Shown here piece by piece: positions 57,371-64,000 of a DNA stretch of 64,000 bases; within the stretch, counting starts at the first letter, position 1, and the number at the start of each line of letters is the position of its first letter. The DNA comes from Verrucomicrobiota bacterium (GTDB taxonomy: Bacteria; Verrucomicrobiota; Verrucomicrobiia; Opitutales; UBA953): assembly GCA_026397955.1 (NCBI GenBank), contig JAPLTV010000014.1, forward strand, positions 62,001 to 126,000, in the 5' to 3' direction. A program made the position numbers and the translations under genes. The notes beneath the pieces are model-generated. The model was not told the DNA's origin. It searched no databases and saw nothing but the letters and a program-made list of their open reading frames with translations.

Positions 57371-58311
57371 TTGCGCGCCATGCCGGCGCGGATCTGTTCG
57401 GTAATTTTGATGGCGACTTCCAAGGCAGTGCGCCCGAGCTCGCCGCTGACCTTTGGGCTCTTGCGATCGCGGACGCAGGCGGTGAAAGAAGCGAGCTCGA
57501 TGGCGAGCGGTTCGCCCTTCTCGATCGGGATCTCTTCTTTGGCAAAGCCACCCTCGGCGGTCGGGTCGACGCGCACGGTGTGGCCCTTCTGGCCCATGAA
57601 GTCGATGGAGAGGTAGCCGCCAGTCTGGAAGACACGGATCTCGCGGTTCTTCTTCAGCGAGACGCGGCTGGCGCTCAGGTTGGCGACGCACCCGTTCTTG
57701 AAGGCGATGCGGGCGTTGGCGATGTCCTCGGTCTTGGTCACGACGGACACGCCGACGGCGTCGATGCGTTCGACGGGCGAGTTGGCCAACTGGAGGACGA
57801 TACCAATGTCATGGATCATCAAATCCAGCACGACGCCGACCTCGGTGCCGCGCGGCGTGAAGGGCGCCAGACGCTCAGCGGTGATGTAACGGGCGTCAGT
57901 GACGGCCTTCTCGAGGTAAGACATCACGGGATTATAATGTTCGATATGTCCGACCTGGACGATGCGGTCGGCCTTGGCGGCGGCGTCCAGGATCTGGGCA
58001 GCCTCCTCGAGTGTGACGCAGATGGGCTTCTCAATCAGGAGGTGCACGCCCTTGGCGAGCAGCGGCAACGCGACCGCGGCATGGTGGTTGGTCGGGACGA
58101 CGACGCTGACGGCATCGCAGCCGGCGGCCATCTCGTCGAGCGTGGCGAAGCGGTGGCAGCCGTGCTTGGCGCAGATTTCGGCCGCCCGGGCGTCGTTCGG
58201 TTCGAAGATGCCGGCCAGTTCGGCGCCGGGCAGGGTCGAGTAGATGCGGGCGTGGTGCTGGCCGAGCGAACCCGTGCCGGCCACCCCGCAGCGGATGCGC
58301 GTAGCGGTCAT
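57367..58311 (-). CDS. Gfo/Idh/MocA family oxidoreductase
   Basis: IRCGVAGTGSLGQHHARIYSTLPGAELAGIFEPNDARAAEI...LLIEKPICVTLEEA; 4-nt overlap with lpxB. Confidence 0.9.
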   Translation of the reverse strand: MTATRIRCGVAGTGSLGQHHARIYSTLPGAELAGIFEPNDARAAEICAKHGCHRFATLDEMAAGCDAVSVVVPTNHHAAVALPLLAKGVHLLIEKPICVTLEEAAQILDAAAKADRIVQVGHIEHYNPVMSYLEKAVTDARYITAERLAPFTPRGTEVGVVLDLMIHDIGIVLQLANSPVERIDAVGVSVVTKTEDIANARIAFKNGCVANLSASRVSLKKNREIRVFQTGGYLSIDFMGQKGHTVRVDPTAEGGFAKEEIPIEKGEPLAIELASFTACVRDRKSPKVSGELGRTALEVAIKITEQIRAGMARK

Positions 58312-58343
58312 GAACCCCAGACTCCCTCGGGCTACGGCTTCCT

Positions 58344-60941
58344 TCAATCCGAAAACCCGCCCGCCTTGACCTCGAAGGCGAGGGCATCCTTCGCCCGCTT
58401 GACGCGGACGAGGCTGCCTTCAGGGATTTCGCCGCCCAACATGGCCTTGGCGAGCGAGGTCTCGACTTCGCGCTGCAGGTAGCGACGCAGGGGGCGTGCT
58501 CCGTAGACGGGGTCGAAGCCCTTCTCGGCGATCAGGGCCAGGGCGGTCTGATCGAAATCGAGGCGGATGCGCTTGATGGCGAGACGTTGGTTGAGGCCTC
58601 GGAGCATGATGCCCGCGATCGCAGCGACCTGCTCCTGACCCAGCGGATTGAAGAGCGCGATATCGTCGATACGGTTCAGGAACTCCGGACGGAAGTGGGC
58701 CCGCAGGTCAGCCATGACGGCTTCGCGGACGCTATCCGTGAGGCCGAAGCCGGCTTGCTCGGCGATATGCCGGCTGCCGATGTTCGACGTCATGATGAAG
58801 ATCGCGTTACGGCAGTCCACGGTGCGACCCTGCGAATCGGTCAGGCGACCGTCGTCCAGGACCTGGAGCAAGATATTGAACACTTCCGGGTGCGCCTTCT
58901 CGACTTCGTCGAGGAGCACGACCGCGTAAGGGTGGCGACGAAGGGCTTCCGTAAGCTGGCCGCCCTCTTCGTGACCGATGTAACCGGGAGGCGCACCGAC
59001 GAGACGGGACACGGCATGCTTCTCCATATACTCCGACATATCGATGCGGATCATCGACTTCTCGCTGTCGAAGAGTTCCATGGCCAAAGCCTTGGCGAGC
59101 TCGGTCTTGCCAACGCCGGTGGGACCGAGGAAGAGGAAAGAGCCGACCGGGCGACGCGGATCCTGGACGCCAGCGCGCGAACGTTGCACGGCCTCGGCGA
59201 CGACGCGCACGGCCTCGTCCTGTCCGACTACGCGAGCCTTAAGGTTATCAGCCAGACGGAGGATCTTCTGGCGTTCGCCTTCGAGCAGCTTGCTCACGGG
59301 CACACCCGTCCAGCGCGCGACGACTTCGGCGACTTCTTCCGGAGTGACGGTCTCGCGGAAAAGGCCGGTGGCGGACTTCGCGACGCCTTCAAGTTGGGCG
59401 ACCTCCTTCTCGAGGTCGGGGATAGTGCCGTAGCGGAGCTTGGCGACCTCCTCCAGCTTGCCGGCGCGTTCGGCCTTGGCCATCTCGGCCTTGGCGTCCT
59501 CGAGCTGCGAACGGGAGGTGCGCACCTTGGTCACGGCCTTCTTGTCGGCGTCCCAGCGGGCACGGAAAGCCGTCTGCTCTTCGCGGGCGGCGCCAAGCTC
59601 CTTGCGGAGCACGGCGAGACGGGCCTTGGAGGCGTCGTCCTTCTCGTTCTTAAGGGCGGATTCTTCGACCTCGAGTTGGAGCACGCGGCGGTTGAGGGCG
59701 TCGAGCTCCTGCGGCACGCTATCGATCTCGGTCCGAATCTGCGCGCAGGCCTCGTCGATCAGGTCGATGGCCTTGTCCGGCAGGAAACGCGCGGTGATGT
59801 AGCGGTCGGAGAGCGTGGCGGCCTCGACGAGGGCGGCATCCTCGATACGCACGCCATGGTGCACTTCGAAGCGCTCCTTGAGGCCGCGGAGGATGGAAAC
59901 CGTGTCGGGGACGCTCGGGGGTTCGACCAGGACCTGCTGGAAACGGCGCTCGAGGGCGGGATCCTTCTCCACGTGCTCGCGGAATTCCTTGAGGGTGGTG
60001 GCGCCGATGCAATGCAGCTCGCCGCGGGCCAGCATGGGCTTGAGGAGATTGGCGGCGTCCATCGCGCCGTCGGCCTTGCCCGCGCCGACCAGCGTGTGCA
60101 TCTCGTCGATGAAGAGCAGGATGCCACCCTCGGCGGACTTGATCTCGTTGAGGACGGCCTTGAGGCGTTCCTCGAACTCGCCGCGATACTTCGCGCCGGC
60201 CACGAGCGAGCCCATGTCCAGGGAGAACAGGGTCTTGTCGCGCAGGCTTTCCGGCACGTCGCCGTTGACGATGCGTTGGGCGAGGCCTTCGACGACGGCG
60301 GTCTTGCCGACGCCGGGTTCGCCGATGAGCACGGGATTATTCTTGGTGCGCCGGGAAAGGATGCGGATGACGCGGCGGATCTCCTCATCGCGGCCGATGA
60401 CGGGGTCCATCTTGCCCGTGCGGGCGAGCGCGGTGAGATCCTGGCCATACTTGGCGAGGGCTTCGTAGGTGGCCTCAGGATTGGCCGAAGTGACGCGCTG
60501 GGAGCCGCGCACAGCCTGGAGAGCTGCGAGGATCGCCTTGCGATCGAAGCCGACGGCCGCGAAGGCGGGGCGAAGGGAAGATGTCTCGGCGAGCGCGAGC
60601 AGGACGTGCTCAGCCGACACGAAGTCATCCTTCATGCTCTCCGCTTCGTCCTTCGCCTTGAGCATGAGCGCGTGCGTCTCGGACGAAAGGCCCGGCTGGC
60701 CTGCGGACTGGGCAAGCTTAGGCAGACGCGCCAGCTGCCCGGCGACAGCGGAAGCGAGCGCCGCCTCGTCCTTGCCAGCTCGCCGGAAGAGCGAGGAGGT
60801 CACGCCGCCCTCCTGACTCAGGAGACCGTGGAGGATGTGCGCCGGCTCCAGCGAAGGGTTGCGGCGCTGCATCGCTTCGCTCTGCGCCTGCTGGATGGCT
60901 TCGGAGGTCTTTTCGGTAAGGTTGCCGTAGGGAGATGACAT
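58344..60941 (-). CDS. clpB: ATP-dependent chaperone ClpB
   Basis: Two AAA modules ([33 protein letters not shown]), ClpB-type N and middle domains; start at [11 protein letters not shown]. Confidence 0.95.
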   Translation of the reverse strand: MSSPYGNLTEKTSEAIQQAQSEAMQRRNPSLEPAHILHGLLSQEGGVTSSLFRRAGKDEAALASAVAGQLARLPKLAQSAGQPGLSSETHALMLKAKDEAESMKDDFVSAEHVLLALAETSSLRPAFAAVGFDRKAILAALQAVRGSQRVTSANPEATYEALAKYGQDLTALARTGKMDPVIGRDEEIRRVIRILSRRTKNNPVLIGEPGVGKTAVVEGLAQRIVNGDVPESLRDKTLFSLDMGSLVAGAKYRGEFEERLKAVLNEIKSAEGGILLFIDEMHTLVGAGKADGAMDAANLLKPMLARGELHCIGATTLKEFREHVEKDPALERRFQQVLVEPPSVPDTVSILRGLKERFEVHHGVRIEDAALVEAATLSDRYITARFLPDKAIDLIDEACAQIRTEIDSVPQELDALNRRVLQLEVEESALKNEKDDASKARLAVLRKELGAAREEQTAFRARWDADKKAVTKVRTSRSQLEDAKAEMAKAERAGKLEEVAKLRYGTIPDLEKEVAQLEGVAKSATGLFRETVTPEEVAEVVARWTGVPVSKLLEGERQKILRLADNLKARVVGQDEAVRVVAEAVQRSRAGVQDPRRPVGSFLFLGPTGVGKTELAKALAMELFDSEKSMIRIDMSEYMEKHAVSRLVGAPPGYIGHEEGGQLTEALRRHPYAVVLLDEVEKAHPEVFNILLQVLDDGRLTDSQGRTVDCRNAIFIMTSNIGSRHIAEQAGFGLTDSVREAVMADLRAHFRPEFLNRIDDIALFNPLGQEQVAAIAGIMLRGLNQRLAIKRIRLDFDQTALALIAEKGFDPVYGARPLRRYLQREVETSLAKAMLGGEIPEGSLVRVKRAKDALAFEVKAGGFSD

Positions 60942-61156
60942 GCTTCCCTTCATGCACCAACTGTTCCAAGCCCGGATGACGGATTCGGGCCTCAAACCGA
61001 GCACTAACGCCGCCACGGAGAGACAGCCGAGCGACAATGCGTCCCGCGGGCGACGAGTTGTCGCTTCCCCGCCCGCCGCTCCGTCAATCCCTAAAAGACT
61101 CGGCGGGACGGACTCCCTTGTTGCCGTAGCCCTCTGGTCGTCGGTAGAAAACCCGC

Positions 61157-62002
61157 ATGACGCACGCAGCGGAGCTGGCGACCTTGGAGCGCCTCCTCGA
61201 CGACCCCTCCCCGGTCGTCCGCCTCGCCGTGCTCGGCAAGATCAAGGCCGCTGGGCTGCCTGGCGTCCTCTGGCTCGAAACCCTGACTAAAGACGAAGCA
61301 CTCGCGGCCCACGCCCGCACCTTGCTCGCCGACCTGCGCACGCCGGAAGCGGCCGCCCACTCCTTCCTCGCACATATCCGCGACCCTCACTGCGATTTGG
61401 AAGCAGCGTGCCTCCTGCTCGAACGCGCCACTGACCCGTCTTTGGCCGATGACGCCTACTCCGCCGAACTGGACCGACTGGCAGATCGCATCCGCGAACT
61501 CATCGCCGAACCGCTCGACGTCCGTGCGAAGTGCCGCCTGCTCTGCCGTGTGATCTTCGGCGAAGAAGGCTATCGCGGCGCCCAAGAAAGCTTCGCCGTA
61601 CCGTCCTCCTCCCTGCTCTCGCAGGTCATCCACAGCCGACGCGGCATCCCGATCTCGCTCTGCCTGATCTTCCTACTCGTCGCCCGCCGCCTCGGCTTAC
61701 CCGTCGAACCGGTCGGCCTGCCCGGCCGTTTCATGGTCGGCATCTTCCGCGGCCGCGAGCCACTCTACATCGACTGCTACGAAGGCGGCGCTTTCCGCAC
61801 CCGCGCGGAAGTTCAGCTGCTGCTGCTCGATAACCAGTTGCCGGCCGACGAAGCGTTCCTGCTCCCAGTCACCACGCACCAGACGCTCGCGCGCTGCTGC
61901 CGCAACCTCGTGTCGCAGTTCGAAGCCCAAGGCGACGACCGTAGCAGCCGGCTGTTCCTCACCTTCGTCCACGCTCTGGAAAAGACCGATGAGCGCTCCT
62001 GA
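61157..62002 (+). CDS. SirB1-like transglutaminase-family protein
   Basis: [59 protein letters not shown] typical of the SirB1 family. Confidence 0.85.
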   Translation: MTHAAELATLERLLDDPSPVVRLAVLGKIKAAGLPGVLWLETLTKDEALAAHARTLLADLRTPEAAAHSFLAHIRDPHCDLEAACLLLERATDPSLADDAYSAELDRLADRIRELIAEPLDVRAKCRLLCRVIFGEEGYRGAQESFAVPSSSLLSQVIHSRRGIPISLCLIFLLVARRLGLPVEPVGLPGRFMVGIFRGREPLYIDCYEGGAFRTRAEVQLLLLDNQLPADEAFLLPVTTHQTLARCCRNLVSQFEAQGDDRSSRLFLTFVHALEKTDERS

Positions 62003-62876
62003 TACCCTCACGCTCGCATCCCTGCGAACGACCGAGTTCGCACCCGGCCAGCTCGGCGTGCTCGGCGACCCGATCGCGCACTCGCTCAGCCCGGCGATGC
62101 ACAACGCCGCCATCGCGATACTGCTCCCGACGAACCCACGCCTCGCCGGCGTGCGCTACCATCGCCTGCACATCACCGCGGAAGAACTCCCGGCTGCGCT
62201 CGCCTTGCTGCACGCCAAGGGCTTCGCCGGCGTCAATCTCACGGTGCCGCACAAGATCCAGGCACTCTCGATCGCCGAGTCCCTCTCGCCGGAAGCCCGC
62301 CGCGCCGAATCCGTCAACACGCTCGTCCGCACCGCGACCGGCTGGACTGGTCACACCACCGATGGCCAAGGCTTCCTGGAAGCCCTCCGCGAACGATCCG
62401 GCCGCACGACCAAAGGCCGACCGGTGATCCTGCTCGGCTCGGGGGGCGCCGCCCGCGCCGTGGCCGCGGCCTGCCTCGCTGACGGCTGCACCTCGCTCCA
62501 CCTGCACAACCGCGACACCGCCAAGGCCGCCGCCCTCGCCTCCGTGCTCGCCGACGCTCGCGTCCATTCTGCCGGCCTCACCGAGATCAAGGCCTCCCCT
62601 GACGCCGTCATCGTCAACTGCACGACGCTCGGCCTGAAGCCTTCCGACGCTTCGCCCTTCCCTGCGGCGCTCCTCGCGCCCGGACAATTCATCTTCGACA
62701 CCACGTACGGCAGCGAAGCCTCTCGCCTACTCAAGGACGCCCACGAACGTGGCATCACCTGCTGCGACGGACGTTCGATGCTGCGCTGGCAAGGAGCGCT
62801 CGCCTTCCGCCTCTGGAACGGCATGCTTCCCCCTGAAGCCCCGATGCGTGCCGCGCTCGGCGAAACCGCCCCTTGA
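61989..62876 (+). CDS. aroE: Shikimate dehydrogenase
   Basis: LGVLGDPIAHSLSPAMHNAAIA...GFAGVNLTVPHKIQAL...TDGQGFLEAL...LLGSGGAARAVA. Confidence 0.95.
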   Translation: MSAPDTLTLASLRTTEFAPGQLGVLGDPIAHSLSPAMHNAAIAILLPTNPRLAGVRYHRLHITAEELPAALALLHAKGFAGVNLTVPHKIQALSIAESLSPEARRAESVNTLVRTATGWTGHTTDGQGFLEALRERSGRTTKGRPVILLGSGGAARAVAAACLADGCTSLHLHNRDTAKAAALASVLADARVHSAGLTEIKASPDAVIVNCTTLGLKPSDASPFPAALLAPGQFIFDTTYGSEASRLLKDAHERGITCCDGRSMLRWQGALAFRLWNGMLPPEAPMRAALGETAP

Positions 62877-62880
62877 CCTC

Positions 62881-63738
62881 ATGACGCTCGTCGACCTGCA
62901 GAACTTCGCCAAGCTCCACCCAGGCATGGCCGCCTTGAGTGCCGGAGCCTTCGGCGCTTGCGTCGGCAGCTTCCTCAACGTCTGCATCCATCGCCTGCCC
63001 AAAGGAGAATCGATCGTCTCCCCGGGGTCGCATTGCGCCTGCGGCCAGCCGATCCCTTTCTGGTACAACATCCCGCTCTTCGGCTGGCTCTTCCTGCGTG
63101 GCCGCGCGAAGTGCTGCGGCGCGAGCATCTCCGTCCGCTACCCGCTCGTCGAGCTCATCACCGCCCTGCTTTTCATCGCGGCTTGGACGTTCCTGCCTCC
63201 GGCGAAAGCCGCGGTCGCTTGCGTCTACCTGCCGCTGCTCGTGCTGCTCGCTGGTTGCGACCTCGACGACATGATGGTGCCCGATGCCCCGAACTTCGCA
63301 CTGGTCGGCACGGGCATCATCCTTGCGATGCTGGTCCCTTCGATCCACGGAGAGACCCTGCATTCGATTGAAGCCGTGAATCGCTTCCGCGCCCTGATGG
63401 ATGCCTTGATCGGCGTCGCCGTTGGTACGGCCTTGGTCTGGTGGATCCGGACCATCGGCAGCGTGATGGCTGGCCGTGAAGCCATGGGCGAAGCGGACAT
63501 CATCCTTTGCGCCGGGGTCGGCGCCTACTGCGGCTGGCAAGGTGCTCTTTTTTGTCTTTTCGGGGGGTCGGTCATCGGGGTCATCACCGCTCTTCCCGGC
63601 CTGATTCAGGCCAAAATAAAGGGGGAAGAGTACGCCGGAGTGGTGCCTTTCGTCCCCAGCATGGCCATCGCCGGGGCGGTCTGGTTCTTCCGCGGGCCCG
63701 AGCTGGTCACCCTTTGGCGGGGCTGGACCGCATCGTGA
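62881..63738 (+). CDS. pilD: Prepilin peptidase (A24 family)
   Basis: GACVGSFLNVCIHRLPKGESIVSPGSHCACGQPIPFWYNIPLFGWLFLRGRAKCCGASISVRYPLVEL; GCDLDDMMVPD; MGEADIILCAGVGAYCGW. Start at ATG 62881. Confidence 0.92.
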   Translation: MTLVDLQNFAKLHPGMAALSAGAFGACVGSFLNVCIHRLPKGESIVSPGSHCACGQPIPFWYNIPLFGWLFLRGRAKCCGASISVRYPLVELITALLFIAAWTFLPPAKAAVACVYLPLLVLLAGCDLDDMMVPDAPNFALVGTGIILAMLVPSIHGETLHSIEAVNRFRALMDALIGVAVGTALVWWIRTIGSVMAGREAMGEADIILCAGVGAYCGWQGALFCLFGGSVIGVITALPGLIQAKIKGEEYAGVVPFVPSMAIAGAVWFFRGPELVTLWRGWTAS

Positions 63739-63793
63739 ATCATTCTGACTTGTCAGCCCCCTCCCCGCGTCCAATCATCGAACTCACCCCACT

Positions 63794-64000
63794 ATGAAGC
63801 AGCTCGCCCTTGCTACCTTGATCGCTTCCGCCGCCCTCGTCGGTTGCACCACCTACGACACCCCTAACCATGGTCGGAATGTCTCGATGGAACCCGCCCA
63901 TAACTTCCTTGGCCTCGTCAAGGTCGAGTCTGGCTCCTTTGCCCCGAACGAACAGCCTACCATCGGCGTCAACATGCGTGAATTCTCCAGCCGTCGCATC
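63794..64000 (+). CDS. Small lipoprotein, YcfL/DUF1425-like (truncated by window end)
   Basis: MKQLALATLIASAALVGCTTYDTPNHGRNVSMEPAHNFLGLVKVESGSFAPNEQPTIGVNMREFSSRRI: lipobox LVGC; runs off the right edge. Confidence 0.65.
   Translation, partial: MKQLALATLIASAALVGCTTYDTPNHGRNVSMEPAHNFLGLVKVESGSFAPNEQPTIGVNMREFSSRRI

Noticed and set aside
58587-60938. 783-aa + strand ORF antisense to clpB
   Set aside because: Fully opposite a canonical ClpB; no independent start signals or domains seen.
1-64000. Prophage, transposon, toxin-antitoxin or classical defence island
   Set aside because: No integrase, transposase, terminase, restriction-modification pair or inverted-repeat-bounded element was recognised; the only defence/repair-like outlier is the orphan vsr.

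Overview
This is a 64 kb GC-rich, gene-dense bacterial chromosome segment. It is mostly core genome, and the gene set and styles suggest Verrucomicrobiota (inference only). I found no prophage, transposase or CRISPR array. Recognisable blocks are: mutL (5' part); a YyaL/DUF255 thioredoxin-fold protein; a predicted envelope operon (vWA-like proteins, YbgC-type thioesterase, GT39-like membrane protein, ApbE); a type IV pilus motor operon (two PilB-type ATPases, PilT, PilC); coaE-ftsH-tilS-serS; ndk; ispF; the arginine cluster argC-J-B-D-F-G; rplM-rpsI; icd; a P1B-4-like metal ATPase divergent from a ribbon-helix-helix (RHH) gene; RNase E/G-rodA // RNase Y-Arg/Gly-rich protein; murA; ruvB; proBA; a carboxynorspermidine (alternative spermidine) pair; an orphan Vsr endonuclease; porins; clpB-gfo/idh-lpxB-SDR; aroE; and a prepilin peptidase. 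Three tRNAs (Met-CAT, Cys-GCA, Asp-GTC) are present. The best candidates for undescribed biology are: (1) three paralogous vWA-like proteins, two with a TonB/TolA-like S-x3-H N-terminal membrane helix, a shared 'TSKSASA' motif and a Gly-rich linker, one with beta-repeat modules inserted inside the vWA-like domain; (2) a tandem-RHH protein whose histone-H1-like Lys/Ala tail has its own in-frame Shine-Dalgarno and ATG, with an A-AAA-AAG heptamer at the junction; (3) an Arg/Gly-rich repeat protein with a structured leader, next to RNase Y and near RNase E/G. All calls come from reading the sequence and supplied ORFs; no database search was run.
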